Part shown: positions 31,565 through 44,200 of the stretch, one piece after another | How the letters are laid out: the number at the start of each line of letters is the position of its first letter | Numbering within the stretch: position 1 is the stretch's first letter | From: Arenicola marina | Lineage: Eukaryota; Annelida; Polychaeta; Arenicolidae | Assembly (NCBI GenBank): GCA_964019135.1 | Contig: OZ025260.1 | Span: 16,424,254-16,488,253 of the forward strand | DNA: 64,000 bases | Direction: 5' to 3' | The notes under the pieces: generated by a model | What the model was told of the DNA's origin: nothing | The model's input: only the letters and a program-made list of their open reading frames with translations | Databases searched by the model: none | Translations under genes and position numbers: made by a program

Positions 31565-33534
31565 AAGGCTGACAACCCGGTCGGTCGCGCGTTGCCGTTT
31601 TTTTCCTACCGGTAGCCTACTGCACTGAACTTTGATCAAGTTCTCGCCATTTTGAGCCTGTAGATTCTGGGGTCCTCCTAGTATTGTGAAGGACGTTTTC
31701 TGCGGAAACAGTTTCTCCTTGCCTTGGGCGCCTTGGGGCCAGGGCTCCCATAACTAAACTTCATGGTTTGCACTCAAGACGCTTCATGAATGGATTGATA
31801 TGGAAATATGTCAGCAGAGATTACGTAACATCAAGATCCGTCTTGAATCTTCTAGATGCAATTTAGAGAAGGTCACAAAGTTTATACGTGCTAGAAAAAA
31901 TTAAGATAAAATTTGCGCCAGTCATGCTTTTTCCAAGATGCGAAATGATGGCGTTTAAGCGGTTGTAATTACTCGAAAGCAGCGCCTTCATTACCTGCTT
32001 GATACAATTCATTCTGTTATCACTCATATCATGAAAGTTCGTTCTTGTGCATGTTGTTTGAACTCACCAGGCAAAATATCGTGAAATATTCGTCCCTTGA
32101 AAATGACAATTTACATTTTAAATGACTTACATTTGTCTCTTTCACTTGTCAACCTGTTCCGGATATAGCGTTAATCTGGCCGTTATGGTCAACCTTGCTT
32201 TTCAGTTCATCTTCTGTGTTCATCGGGTAACTGACAAGATATAGTTACGGGCAAAAGTGCAAACACGCTCAACTGCTCTAAAAATGCAACCGATAATACT
32301 AAAAAGTAAAGCACAGCAAACTTAAAGGAACGTTATATCGAAAGGACATCACATGACTATGTGCAATGACACATTTGTTATGGTTTTACCTGCGAATTCA
32401 CATTTCAGCTGTCATACATTCCGCCGTTTTTAATTGACCGTATCTGCAGTACAGTGCTGTTTCGGTATCCGAAAACAAGAGGCTTGTCTCTCCTAAAAGG
32501 AGGGGAAGGCGGTTGGGAGGTCGTGTCCATAATTTTGACCAAAACGTGGCGTTATTGTAGGCCTATCGCAATATCTTTCTTACAAAATATCCGTTTTGAG
32601 ACAATTGAAGTTATTCTGTGGCTCACCGCTGTATACTTAATAAATAAATAGAATAGGGCGCATTCGCAGCAAGACGCCACACAAAATGAATATTTCCCCG
32701 AGATACAGAGAGAATAGTCGTAGATATAGGTCAACATTTAAATGAAGCACCCCAGGCCGGGATCCGGGGCGGGAGGGGAGGGGGGGGGGAGGGGGGCCTG
32801 ACTGGACCCCGGGCTGTGGGCGCCACTGCGTGACGTGACCTGTGGCGGCTAGGCCCGAGGGCTGGAGGGAGGGGGGTGAGGGGTGGGGGGGGGGGGTGAA
32901 GATGCGTTGTAGTGTTATTACAGATGCCCCTGCTAGTCACTGCTGGTTACTGTCGGTGAGCGCCAGGCCCAGCGACGGCGTAGGTGGGAGAGTTTTTGTT
33001 GGTGATGCTTTACTCTTTCGTGACAGACACACAGCGCTCCCGGATTGAGGCTCGACCGGGTTTACCGTTATCCTCGCTCTACTGTCGATCGGCCCACCAG
33101 CACAACGCGACTAACGTTAGATCCAGCCATGGAGACCAACAGGTCCGGATGCTGCAGTCGTGGCGCCGCGGGAACTATAAGCCTAAGTACTGCAGGTATC
33201 TGGGCATGCGGGGGTGGGGAAACCCACTCTGTGATTAGGTCATGAGACTGATGCGTCACAGCGCATTGTGAGTCTCGCACAGTCGGTGAAGAGTAACACT
33301 CCGCTTGAGGGTAGCGTGGAGTGGACGACTAAAGGCGCTTGGCACAAGGCTAGGAGTCAGTCATGCGTTCTGAGCGGAGCTTGTGTAGCACCACCGTGCG
33401 TGCGTAAGGTTGATATAACAACGTATTCCTGTAGAGTTAACATTGAAACAGGGCGACCAACGCGTCCAGATTATTTCTGCAGAGAAGATTGCTGTATTAA
33501 CAACTTTAAGCTTACTATTTCAACACAATGTCAG
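31565..33534. other. No gene identified; G/C-rich stretch at 32.74-33.2 kb
   Basis: A CpG-rich zone with long G-runs (about 32750-33200) could be a promoter-like region, but no gene start is supported. Downstream frames on the plus strand are short and of no known family. Confidence 0.35.
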
Positions 33535-33635
33535 GTACCGGCGGGTCCGCCTGAACCACTCAACCGATCAGTGTTGCAGCTGACCACGACCTTGGAGAAA
33601 TACGTGAATGAGGAACGCGCTCTTAACCGACCATC
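33535..33635 (+). CDS. Possible short coding exon, unidentified
   Basis: 101 bases lie between a pyrimidine-rich acceptor (ACACAATGTCAG) and a good donor (CATC|GTGAGTAAA), open with the peptide PLNRSVLQLTTTLEKYVNEE. I do not recognise it. It is followed 93 bases later by a SINE. It could equally be a chance splice pair. Confidence 0.2.
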
Positions 33636-33727
33636 GTGAGTAAAATTGAAGAAATTACTTGATCACTTATTTACCTGAATCCACACCTGTTTAGGATATT
33701 TGTACACCACCTCAGTATAGCAAGGGG

Positions 33728-33955
33728 GCAGGCGCGATAGCTCAGTGGGCTAGAGCGCTCGCCTTGAGTGCTCTGGTCACCTGAGAGCCTAACGGTACGT
33801 GGGTCGGTGGTTCAAGCCCCGCTGTGGCCATGTCTGTGTGGTCGCAGGATACAGATTCCATGTCCTTAAGAGTCGGGGGTTACCCCCGGAGACATGGCTC
33901 CACTCTCCCTCCCTTTATTCTCCCATTGACGCGATATGACCAAAACCAACCAGTA
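33728..33955 (+). mobile_element. tRNA-derived SINE, copy 2
   Basis: Head GGCGCGATAGCTCAGTGGGC with an A box, B-box-like GGTTCAAGCCCC, body CCATGTCTGTGTGGTCGCAG and tail ATTGACGCGATATGACC. It is the most complete forward-strand copy of the family at 11641 and 51662. Confidence 0.8.
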
Positions 33956-34304
33956 CAGCAAGCAGTAATCGCCAGGATTCGGGATATCGGTTTAAATTAA
34001 TTACCTTCGTAAACCGATAACAACTTAGTATTAGGTCTTTGTTCGTGATTTTTGGGAACACGCCCCCGCCCTCTCCAATTGCGCCCCACCTCTGCCATTC
34101 CGTGGCCTTTATAGGACAAGAGGAAAATAAGCCTAAATATTGTCAGGCAGTAGCTGATCCCTTTTGTCTGAGGCTTGATTGAGAACGTTTCATACGGAGC
34201 TGGTGCATCATCTTAGGCTCATTCTTTCCAGAACTGCAGGCTGTTTTCATGTGTAGCGAACTTGCTCATTGCTCATTGCAGCAACCTGTCTAAAAGTAAC
34301 GTCA
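33956..34304. other. No gene seen
   Basis: Unremarkable non-coding sequence between the SINE and the 20-bp repeat. Confidence 0.5.
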
Positions 34305-34612
34305 GTAGCGGCTTACAGTAGGCAGTAGCGGATTACTTTAAGCAGTAGCGGATTACTTTAGGCAGTAGCGGATTACTTTAGGCAGTAGCGGATTACTTTA
34401 AGCAGTAGCGGATTATTTTAGGCAGTAGCGGATTACTTTAGGCAGTAGCGGATTACTTTAGGCAGTAGCGGATTTAGGCAGTAGCGGATTACTTTAGGCA
34501 GTAGCGGATTACTTTAGGCAGTAGCGAATCACTTTAGGCAGTAGCGGATCACTTTAGGCAGTAGCGGATCACAATAGGCAGTAGTGGATCACTTTAGGCA
34601 GTAACGGATCAC
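34305..34612 (+). repeat. 20-bp minisatellite, about 15 units
   Basis: Tandem GGCAGTAGCGGATTACTTTA with a few shortened or altered units (one near 34470 is 14 bases). Located 1 kb upstream of the TLR at 35634. Confidence 0.95.
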
Positions 34613-35633
34613 GCCATCTAGCGCCCTGTTTTGACAGTGAAGCAGGTATCATAATGCAGGGACTGTCTCAATTGACCGAAATTTGATTGTCGAAGATTTA
34701 ATATTGCATATATATATACTGCGGTATAATAATTCATAGCCTATGTTGATATTTTTGGAGTACCGCTACTGATATTGGGCCAATGATATCATGCCATGCC
34801 ACCTGGCAGTAAAGATTGGCGGTAAAGACGAGCGTCACTGATCCACTACTGCCGAGAAAGCTGAGAAGCGCAATTCTGCTTCGCGGTAGATCTGATCATT
34901 GTCTTGATGGTTCAATGTATATACAGCTATGTAAAAATTACCTCAGTTGTGTACAGATATATTCACGTTGGCAAGAGTGGCCTGTTGAAATGGAAGTCGC
35001 TGTTTCGCACGAGTACTCGCAGAGCAATAAGCTCGCTACCGGAAGTGCAATTGAGGTAAGAAAACCTTCGCGTTATTGGACTTACTTCAAGTCAGTGGTT
35101 AATGACCTTTGATCTAAGTCCTAATTTATTGCATTTAGTGGCTTTTAATAGAAACGGTTTTGCGGTGAACAGCGAAGTGATCCGCTACTGCCCGACAAGC
35201 TCTATTAAACGTCACGTCACGCATATAAATTAGAGGGAAGTTGTACGGGGCCCGGGTTGGGGGAGGGGGGTCGGGGTGAGAGGCACTGCGACGAGAACGA
35301 TCCTACATCCTACCCTACCCTCTTGGTACTCTATTTCTGACTTTTCATTTGATTTCCTGCAGATAAGGATGACGTTCCGAAGATGACTAGCGTGGCAGGA
35401 CGGCGTTGCCTGCAAGATTATCCGGATCATTCAGCTTCAGTAAACCAAACATCAAAGCTGCCAATACACACGTGTCATACACCCAACCTAAGATACGTTC
35501 AGCATCTCCCCCGGGACATCTACACCTGAGTGAGGCACGCAGATTAACTCAACGACTGCAACTTCACGTCACGAGGTCCGTCTGAGTGATCTAAATTTAG
35601 GTGACTTTGCCGCAGCTAGTAGACCGTCGCAGA
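34613..35633. other. Upstream flank of the forward TLR; no gene seen
   Basis: No reading frame I can support. A donor-like GAG|GTAAGA at about 35053 and an acceptor-like TTTAG at about 35600 might indicate a 5' untranslated exon for the TLR, but this is speculative. Confidence 0.35.
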
Positions 35634-37877
35634 ATGCGTCTCAACTCCATGGCGATGGTTTGGGCAGCCTTCTTCTTGGCGATCGTTCTTGGCACCGCGG
35701 GCCAATTGTTCGACTGCGAGGGCGACACTCTACCGGAGCTGTGCCCGTCAAGCCCATGCACCTGCTGCCTCAACAAAGGCGGGCTAACGGTGGATTGCAA
35801 CCGGGCGAAAGAGGTCGAGGGATTTACATCCGCCTTGACGGCTATCTTTACCAAATATAGCCTTCGGATCACCAACTTGAGAATCACGCGATGTCCTCTT
35901 AAGGACCTCCAGCAGCTCGAATTATGCAAGCTGCAGAACCTGCACGTGCTGACCCTGCACGACAACGAGCTGACCACTCTCGGGGAGAGGAGACTTAAGT
36001 GTCTACACCACCTCATGGAGTTTAATGCCGCAAACAACAATCTGACGGCCATCACGAATGAGACGTTTTACGGCTTGAGGAACATTGGAGTCCTCAGATT
36101 GAATGATAACAGTATCACAGAGATCAGTCCTCATGCATTCACCGACTTTAATGCCGTGACAAAAATCGATTTGATGCATAACCAACTGAGGACACTTGAT
36201 GTATGGCCACTGCACTTCGTGGCCACCATACCGAGTAATGATGCAGTGATGAACGTAAGCGGGAACTGGATATCCAATTTTACAAATCATCTCGACTGGA
36301 CCTTCGATTGCAGCATGTTGAAAAAGGTAGCCGGGAAGATAGACCTGAGCCATAACAACATCAGCCACGTCAGGGACTTCATTGTCGGGTGGCGCTTTGA
36401 TGGGTTCGAGGGTTTCCATTGTCTGATTAGTAAACCCAAGGTGCACTTGTATCTGGAGCATAACGACTTATTCTGCGATTGCGTCGACTTCCTTTTTTAC
36501 AAGTATGTCAAAGATGATAGAGAATTAAGTGGGATCCAGTGCGCTGGTCCACCACGTCTCCAGTCGCAGACAGTGGCTAACGTACCCCTATCAGACTTCG
36601 TGTGTGAAGTGCAGAATAATTGCACCGGTGGGAAGTGCAACTGCACCGAACAGCCGTCCACCCAGACTGTCATTATCAACTGCGAGGGACAGAGACTCGG
36701 CGTGCTTCCGGAAACAGTACCCACAACGCCAATTGGCTATTATAATTTAACCTTTTCTTATGAAATCCAATTTAAGAATAATAATCTCAAGGCCATCCAC
36801 AATAGGACGTACCTACATAACACCAGAAAGGCGAATTTCCAATATAACAAAATAGCTTCCATGGATATGAACACGTGGTCTTTGCTGAAGACCATGGATT
36901 CTGTGTACCTTGCTGATAATAACCTGACAGAGTTACCCGATGCCATTAACGGCACAGACGTGGGGAACATGACAAGTCTGTCCCTTTACGGGAACCCCTG
37001 GTTGTGTAAGTGTAGCAAAGTTTGGTTTAAAAAGTGGCTCATCAGCATCAAGAACGTCCTGAAATCCCGGAGCGGCATACTGTGCGGGGAGTCAAGTTAC
37101 CCGACGAATCTTAAGAATAAGAACATAATCTCGGTGCCCGATGAGGACTTCTGCCGTGACGATGAGGCGGACAACACAAGGAAACTGATCATAGCCGTGG
37201 GGGTCACCGTCGGAGGTGTCCTTGTCCTCCTGCTGGTCCCAACCCTCCTCGTGTACTGCTACAGGGTCTGGCTCTTCGCCAACTTGAAATGGCATCCCTT
37301 TAACCGGGATGAGTGCGACGGAGAGGAGAAACACTTCGACGTGTTCGTCTCGTACGCTAACGATGACGAGACCTGGGTGAGGCGGCTCGTCCACGACATG
37401 GAGGCCGAGGGGTTCGGAACGTTGTTCCACAAGAGGGACTTCATCGCCGGGAGACCTATCACCGAGAACGTGGGTCTGGCTGTAGACCGCAGCAAACGGA
37501 CGCTGTGTGTCTTGTCCCGTCGCTTCGCCGCCAGTGACACCTGCATGTGGGAGTTCACCACGGCTCTCAACATCGACCTCCAGGAGAACAAACACCGCCT
37601 GATTACCATCATGATGGAGCCGATCCCTGTGGATGAGCAGTCGACCTCGCTGAGAGACTACCTGAGACACTTCACCTACATCGAGAGCGACAACAGACAC
37701 TTCATGGACAACCTGCTGTACGCGCTGCCCGTCGAGAAGATCGGACCCCAGCCACATCTGCGAGGTCCTCTCGGGTCACTTGCAGGAGACAACGGCCCCG
37801 ATCTCTCCTCATCAAATCATGTCATCGGCCCTCTCATGAACGTCTCTGATGTGAATGAAACCACACCGCTGATCTAG
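35634..37877 (+). CDS. Toll-like receptor, two-cysteine-cluster type (intact, single exon)
   Basis: 747 residues from the ATG at 35634, chosen because it opens a signal peptide (MAMVWAAFFLAIVLGTAG); an ATG at 35601 would add 11 residues. Order: LRR-NT (CEGDTLPELCPSSPCTCC), LRRs (LTLHDNELTTLGERRLKCL and following), first LRR-CT (NDLFCDCVDFLFYKYV), a second cysteine cluster (NCTGGKCNCTEQP), LRRs, second LRR-CT (NPWLCKCSKVWFKKW), a membrane helix at about 517-545 (VTVGGVLVLLLVPTLLVYCY) and a TIR domain from about 566 (FDVFVSYANDDE, RDFIAGRPI, CMWEFTTALN). Many Asn-X-Ser/Thr sites lie in the ectodomain. From the membrane helix to mid-TIR it is nearly the same as the broken TLR at 14.0 kb; its ectodomain is distinct. 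The tail ends MNVSDVNETTPLI. Confidence 0.93.
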   Translation: MRLNSMAMVWAAFFLAIVLGTAGQLFDCEGDTLPELCPSSPCTCCLNKGGLTVDCNRAKEVEGFTSALTAIFTKYSLRITNLRITRCPLKDLQQLELCKLQNLHVLTLHDNELTTLGERRLKCLHHLMEFNAANNNLTAITNETFYGLRNIGVLRLNDNSITEISPHAFTDFNAVTKIDLMHNQLRTLDVWPLHFVATIPSNDAVMNVSGNWISNFTNHLDWTFDCSMLKKVAGKIDLSHNNISHVRDFIVGWRFDGFEGFHCLISKPKVHLYLEHNDLFCDCVDFLFYKYVKDDRELSGIQCAGPPRLQSQTVANVPLSDFVCEVQNNCTGGKCNCTEQPSTQTVIINCEGQRLGVLPETVPTTPIGYYNLTFSYEIQFKNNNLKAIHNRTYLHNTRKANFQYNKIASMDMNTWSLLKTMDSVYLADNNLTELPDAINGTDVGNMTSLSLYGNPWLCKCSKVWFKKWLISIKNVLKSRSGILCGESSYPTNLKNKNIISVPDEDFCRDDEADNTRKLIIAVGVTVGGVLVLLLVPTLLVYCYRVWLFANLKWHPFNRDECDGEEKHFDVFVSYANDDETWVRRLVHDMEAEGFGTLFHKRDFIAGRPITENVGLAVDRSKRTLCVLSRRFAASDTCMWEFTTALNIDLQENKHRLITIMMEPIPVDEQSTSLRDYLRHFTYIESDNRHFMDNLLYALPVEKIGPQPHLRGPLGSLAGDNGPDLSSSNHVIGPLMNVSDVNETTPLI

Positions 37878-38483
37878 AACAGCTCTGGGACGTCAAACCA
37901 TACCACTGATCCGCAACAGCTGCTGGAAGTAAAACCATTTCGATATTTTCAGGAGTCGTTGCACAGTTACTGATGGGTTACCAATGTTTTATTTGCCATT
38001 CCAATAAGATATAACAGCAGTAGCGATATATAGGCCAGATACAATTGCCACCACGCCAGTAGTTGTATAATGGGCCGGCCAAATGTCCTGCGTAAGCTGC
38101 GTGTGGCTTATGCTCATTGCCCCGGAACCCTTAATGTACATATTCGTGTCCTTTCTCACGCATGAACAAATAATAACGCATCATAAGCTTCTAACGGTAG
38201 AATAGATCTAACGGTTTCATTAATAATATAACGCCGGTAAAACCATTAACCAATTAAGTTAGCCATAATCACCGGCACATTTAACCGTGTTATACCCATG
38301 GTCTTTCCTTGGCAACCAGTACGGCCAGTACCACGTGTTTTTCTTAGCACCACGTGTTTTTCTTAGCACCACGTGTTTTTGTGACCACCTCGACTTGTGT
38401 TTTTTTATGTATTTTTCTTAAAAGTGCAAGTAATTACGAGGTGGCCGTTTATATATGTGTGTTCGATATTAGTAACCTGGTTA

Positions 38484-38493
38484 AATAAATAAA
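38484..38493 (+). terminator. Overlapping AATAAATAAA poly(A) signals
   Basis: Two overlapping AATAAA hexamers about 610 bases after the stop of the forward TLR; the likely 3' end of its transcript. The UTR between shows no other feature. Confidence 0.5.
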
Positions 38494-38569
38494 GTTTATA
38501 GTGTTACTACATAAAACAGTGAATTCAAACCATTCCTTCTGGCCTAATTGCCTGGTTAGTATGGCTCAC

Positions 38570-38830
38570 ATCACCCGGCCATTTAACAGAAAAGCAGAAT
38601 AGGTCAGTGGCTGACTCGACATCAGGAGATCGTTCCGAGCTAAGCGCCGCCCACGCTTGAGTATTTCGTTATAATGAGTATAAAATTGACTGATCGTAGG
38701 AACAATTGGGAAGTTTTTATGTCTGAAACTGAAAAGAAAGTGACATGCTGCTTTTTTTTGTCGGACTTGTTTGTCGGACATAACGCACGTGGTAGACCTG
38801 TTTAACCACATGATCGGATAAATTAATGTA
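38570..38830 (-). mobile_element. Fragment of the LINE family seen at 18602-20327
   Basis: Matches 20225-20380 in order and wording (ACATGCTGCTTT, CGGACTTGTTTGTC), reverse strand, with frame breaks. Only the linker upstream of the reverse transcriptase is present. Confidence 0.65.
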
Positions 38831-39024
38831 TAATAATTATCTTTGATTTGTCAATATTTGATCCTATTTAGGGTGTGCTACTATTCCCAAATTAAGGTTA
38901 TCTAATTCGTGGATATGCCCGCAAACACATTGTACGCGGCGGTTGAGCGGGCACCGCAAGGCAACCCAGGTTAACGCAGCAAGAAGTTCGCGTAGACTTA
39001 TTGCTATATGAAAATGATACACTG

Positions 39025-39426
39025 AGGGTGTGTTCGATTTACCTGAAACCGACGGGAAACCGAAACCGTTTTTGAAACCGGTTTCAACGGCTTGCCCACC
39101 TAAAGGCGAACACATAGTTTCATTTATTTACAGTTTACAATTTTTTTTATTTTGTCAATGTCCATGTGCTTATATATTTATGCCAGCATATATATGCCGT
39201 CTGTTTCACTTTCTACCCGAGATTGGACTGTCCGTAAATAAATTAGTGTCATACTTTTGTCCATAATTCTCTATTCATTTATGATTAACTATGGCGTATG
39301 TGTTGATTGAACTGGTTCCGCGGAGCCGAAAGCGTCAAACCAGCTCTTTCGATAGTTTCACGGTTCCGAGCAAACCGGTTTCGGTTCTTCTCCTGTCGAA
39401 CCAGTCATGTAAATCGAACACGCCCT
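39025..39426. mobile_element. MITE-like element with AGGGYGTGTTCGATTTAC ends
   Basis: Begins AGGGTGTGTTCGATTTAC and ends GTAAATCGAACACGCCCT (one mismatch). The interior contains mirrored GAAACCGGTTTC motifs. No target-site duplication could be read, so the exact ends are uncertain. Confidence 0.65.
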
Positions 39427-40839
39427 AAATAATGGGGGTTGGGGGGGGGGGGGGGGGCGGGGGTCAATCGCGAACCCCCAAGAATTAGAGCAATATCGAA
39501 TCTCCAAGATGAGGACTGTTCAAGACGGGGCGCAAAAAAAACACCTTAAAAGTGATATCGCAAATATCGAGGAATTCACAGACTGCTATAACGGATCGCG
39601 GTAAATAGGCAAAGGGTGTTCGCGTTGAACAAAGAATTGTACGGATAACGATCCCTCAAAAATGCCAACAGCTAATCTCCAAGAATTCCTGAATGCCAAT
39701 CGCGGAGATCAAAAAAAAGGTGTTCCCTCCCCTCAGTAATCTGTCGCACTGAGTATGCAAAGCTTCTCATTTTACCATTTCATCCCTGCAAAAAAAACAT
39801 TATAACCGATTTGACAGTTTTTTTTCCAAGCATAGCTTTCATAATTAGTTTCAACAATGTAAAAGTACTTTCCTATATATAATTACTGATGTATGAACTC
39901 TTCCAATGTTGTTAAAGTCTTCAAAAGGAGCCAAAATTGCCAACTGGCTTAAAAATGGACAACTTGCCACCATTTTTTTTACAGGAAGTTTATCACTGCA
40001 CATGTGCAAGGTCATCACATGATGTCATAAGCCATTCTAATTATTTTTCAGTCCCAGTCCCCAGTCATCGAGTCAGTGAAAACACATGTTTTCAGATGAA
40101 TTTTTGGTGACAGGCTGCACTATTTTTGCCTTTGAAAAAAGGTTACTTATGTGATTAGTCATTACTTGTCAGGAAGTAATAAAAAAAGGATTAAGGTTTG
40201 TTTCTGTTACAAAACTGATGTTGTACATGTCTATATAATAGTTTTTAAGTGTTTTGTTTACAAGTAGGCATAACATCTGCATTATTCCCTCCTCACCCAT
40301 CCTTCTCGCCCCATTTTGTGGTGCAAATCCCGCTGTTTCGGAATTTCTTCGAAGCTCAGTCCACCCAAAGTGACCCGCCCCTCTTAGTCCATGAGCCAGT
40401 AGGGTTGATCGGTACCATCTAAGGGCATGAATGCTCATGATGATTTTTGTTAATTAAGGTATACATCCCTGGAGATGAAAAATGGTTGATAGCATTGCCG
40501 CACTCACAGCTTGGCCTTGGCTCGTGGACGATCTCTTTCTTCGGCATGTAACACAAATTAATTCGTTTTAATAAGAAGTGACTACACAACAAAGACAGTT
40601 TGTCAGACATTTATTTTCAAAGAGCAAACAATTCAGATATTTCAAAGTGGTTTTATTTTCATAGCAAATTCCTCTGGCACACAGTCTCTCCCTTCACGTC
40701 TTAGTCATTGATGAACATTCAGTGTTTCTGCAAGATTTCCGCCCACTTTCCTCGTCCTTGTCTTCTACAGATATAAATGCATATTGCCAATACGCTTGCC
40801 ACAATTAGTACAGAACCTCGACATTCTGCCATTCCAATA
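39427..40839. other. No gene seen
   Basis: Non-coding sequence with a long G-run at about 39436-39460. No supported frame. On the reverse strand this is the region downstream of the CWF19L2 transcript. Confidence 0.45.
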
Positions 40840-40845
40840 TTTATT
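40840..40845 (-). terminator. AATAAA on the reverse strand, candidate CWF19L2 poly(A) signal
   Basis: Reverse-strand AATAAA about 255 bases after the CWF19L2 stop codon. Other A/T-rich hexamers further on could be used instead. Confidence 0.4.
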
Positions 40846-40908
40846 TTTCGTTCTTTGCGACATATGAATCTGCCCCCCCCCCCCCGTCCACCCACCCAAT
40901 AGCGGCAT

Positions 40909-41111
40909 TGTCTGTGGGACCGAGCTATGACTGGGGACGGCCCGAGGGTCAGGGGCTGTGGGACCGAGCTGTGACTGGGGACGGCTCGAGGTTCAGGGGC
41001 TGTGGGACAAAGCTGTGACTGGGGACTGCCCGGGAGTCAGGGGCTGTGGGACCGAGCTCTGACTGGGGACGGCCCGGGGATCAGGGGACTGCACGGGGGT
41101 CAGGGGCTGTG
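40909..41111 (-). repeat. 44-bp minisatellite overlapping the CWF19L2 stop codon
   Basis: About 4.5 copies of a unit with GGGGCTGTGGGACCGAGCT and TGACTGGGGACGGCCC. The reverse complement of its start (GGCCACAGCCCC) is the end of the CWF19L2 coding region, so the array appears to have grown from the terminal codons and 3' UTR. Confidence 0.85.
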
Positions 41112-41255
41112 GCCACCACCTAGAGACTGGGTCCAGTCGTAGGGTTTCCACCACTCGGCAAACTGAAGCACTTTCTTGCGCTGGTCCTCGAAGTTTTCCC
41201 GATGAGGTTTCCTCCACAGCTGGGGCTCCAAATCCAGCATCCCTCCCACGATCTC
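41100..41255 (-). CDS. CWF19L2: CWF19L2 last coding exon
   Basis: 51 codons plus the TGA at 41102-41100, from the acceptor GGCTTGCAG|GAG. Encodes [16 protein letters not shown] and [20 protein letters not shown]. The last residues (GGGHSP) lie in the 44-bp repeat. Confidence 0.93.
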   Translation of the reverse strand, partial: EIVGGMLDLEPQLWRKPHRENFEDQRKKVLQFAEWWKPYDWTQSLGGGHSP

Positions 41256-44200
41256 CTGCAAGCCAAGTAGCATCAACTGTTACCATGGATACATCAGCAC
41301 TGTATATACTCTAACATAAGTTCTTGGCATTGTGGTCTAACATAGGGTTTTGGAATTGTGGTCTAACATAGGGTCTTGGCATTGTGGTCTAACATAGGTC
41401 TTGGCATTGTGGTCTAACATAGGGTCTTAGCATTGTGGTCTAACATAGGGTATTGGCATTGTGGTCTAACATAGGGTTTGGGCATTGTGATCCAACATAG
41501 GGTCTTGGCATTGTGGTCTAACATGGGGTCTTGGCACTGTGTTCTAACATAGGGTCTTGGCATTGTGGTCTAACATAGGTCTTGGCATTGTGGTCTAACA
41601 TAGGGTCTTGGCACTGTATTTGGTCTAACATAGGGTCTTGGCACTGTATTTGGTCTAATTAGAAAATCGCTGAAAATTTAGTCTCATTGTTGTACAATAC
41701 GGAAACACAAGGCTAATTGCCAAACTAAATTGGCATTACAACGGCTTTGAGGTTTGGTTCTTGGAGAGCAAATGTATTTGTAGCTATTGTTTGATTGTTT
41801 ATTTGTAACCTTTTCAAATCGTCGCCATGGGGTAAATTCGGTCTAAATATGATGACAACAGACGAGAAGACGTTATGTAGCCTAGAAGAATACAGGACCT
41901 ATCAGGGTTTGAAGATTACGGATGATTCTGCAGCTACTGCTCTGCGGTTAATCTGTGGCACCATGGACCTGCTGTACAGGAACTAAGAAACTTCTTACGA
42001 ATTTTGACCAACGATCTCAATCTGTACTTACCCGTCCAAAATACGGCGGGAAGGTCTGTTCGTCTTCAATCACGTGACCGAAACCGCCTTGTAACCCAAA
42101 GTCCACGGAGAAGTACGGGAAACCCTTAGGAATCTGAAGTTAACGAACGGAAATGAGACGTGGTATCCACGCAGAATCCATCGACACGCACCCTTCACTC
42201 TCCCCTTCGCGTGCTGCAAGGACCATTTTCGCACACGGGTCAGTACGGGAGTGGGTGTGTTAAATCCAGTTGTACAGCCTTAGTAGTTTCAGCCACATGG
42301 TAAAACATCGTACAAAATCTTGCCTTGGGTCTCAATACATCATGCTTTTATCATTGCGCGATATTTACGCCGTTCACGAAATGGACCATTGTAGTAAATG
42401 ATAAGCATGAGTCCTACGTGAGCGATGCGAAGACGCCCTAACGTGGAAGAGCGAGAGGCTATGCTGGAGATCATAAGGCATTGCATTGTACGCATACATG
42501 CAACAATGGTTCAAAACTCTTTGGGGGGAGGGGAGCGGGAGTGGAGGGATGGGGGGAGTGGAGGGATGGAGGAAGTGGAGGGATGGGGGAGGAGACGGGA
42601 GTAGAGGGATGGGGGAGGAGGCGGGAGTGGAGGGATGGGGGGAGTGGAGGGATGGGGGAGGAGGCGGGAGTGGAGGGATGGGGGGAGTGGAGGGATGGGG
42701 GAGGAGGCGGGAGTGGAGGGATGGGGTGGTGGAGGGATGGGGGAGGAGGCCGGAGTGGAGGGATGGGGGGAGTGGAGGGATGGGGGAGGAGGCGGGAGTG
42801 GAGGGATGGGGGAGGAGGCGGGAGTGGAGGGATGGGGGGAGTGGAGGGATGGGGGAGGAGGCGGGAGTAGAGGGATGGGGGGAGTGGAGGGATGGGGAGG
42901 AGGCGGGAGTGGAGGGAGTGGAGGGATGGGTGGTGGGGTGGGAGTGGAGGCCAGTTGGACGACGCGACGGGTGGGGGTCGGGGGGAGGGGTGCTGATGGG
43001 ATAGCTATGCTTATGTCTACTCACCGCCCTCCTGACGTCCTTCTTACTGAGGTCTACCAACTTCTTGTTCTGCGCCCATTCAGGCCCAACTTCCTGTATG
43101 GCTTTCTGAAAGCAGCCATTTCGTGTTAATCTATAGTTTCGCGGTAAACACTTGCATCTCCGGAAAAAACACTTGAAGGTGATAAATAACGTATTGCGAC
43201 TTACTTCTCTGTGACAATTTCACCGGTAATGGAGGATATAATCTGTATATAACCAATCCCGGACTGTGTATGACCCGACGACTATAAGCATTAATATCTA
43301 CAAGCCTCAGTTTATAAAAATCCTCACGATATGAATCAGCCCGGGTATGACACACCATAAACATATCATTATCTAAGCCACGAGTATGACACGCCATAAA
43401 CATGTCATTATCTAAGCCCCGTGTATGGCATGACATAAACATGTCACTATCAAAGCCCCGTGTATGACACGACAAAAACATGTCATTATCTCAGCCCCGT
43501 GTATGACAGGCCATAAACATGTCATTATTAAAGCCCCGTGTATGACACGCCATAAAAATATCATTAAGCCACGAGTATGACACGCCATAAACATGTCATT
43601 ATCTAAGTCCCGTGTATGACACGCCATAAACATATCATTATCTGAGCCCCGTGTATGACACGCCATTAACATATTATTGTCAAAGCCCCGTGTATGACAC
43701 GCCATAAACATATCATTATCTGAGCCCCGTGTATGACACGCCATAAACATATCATTATCTGAGCCCCGTGTATTGCACGCCATAAACATGTCATTATCAA
43801 AACCACGTGTATGACACGCCATAAAAATATCATTAAGCCACGAGTATGACACGTCATAAACATGTCATTATTTAGGCCCCGTGTATGGCACGCCATAAAC
43901 ATATCACTATACAAGCCCCGTGTATTGCACGCCATAAACATGTCATTATCAAAACCACGTGTATGACACGCCATAAAAATATCATTAAGCCACGAGTATG
44001 ACACGTCATGAACATGTCATTATTTAAGCCCCGTGTATGGCACGCCATAAACATATCACTATACAAGCCCCGTGTATGACACGCCATAAACATAATCATT
44101 ATCAAAGCCACGAGTATGACACGCCATAAACATAATCATTATCAAAGCCACGAGTATGACACGCCATATCATTATCTACGCCCCGCGTATGACACGGCAT

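Noticed and set aside
33268..33639. 123-codon frame as a full protein
   Set aside because: No family recognised and no start context; only its last part is kept as a low-confidence exon because of the splice signals.
42374..43129. Pro/Ser/His-rich and Gly/Trp-rich frames
   Set aside because: Chance frames in the G-rich minisatellite in a CWF19L2 intron; the reverse-strand frame also absorbs a true CWF19L2 exon at its start.
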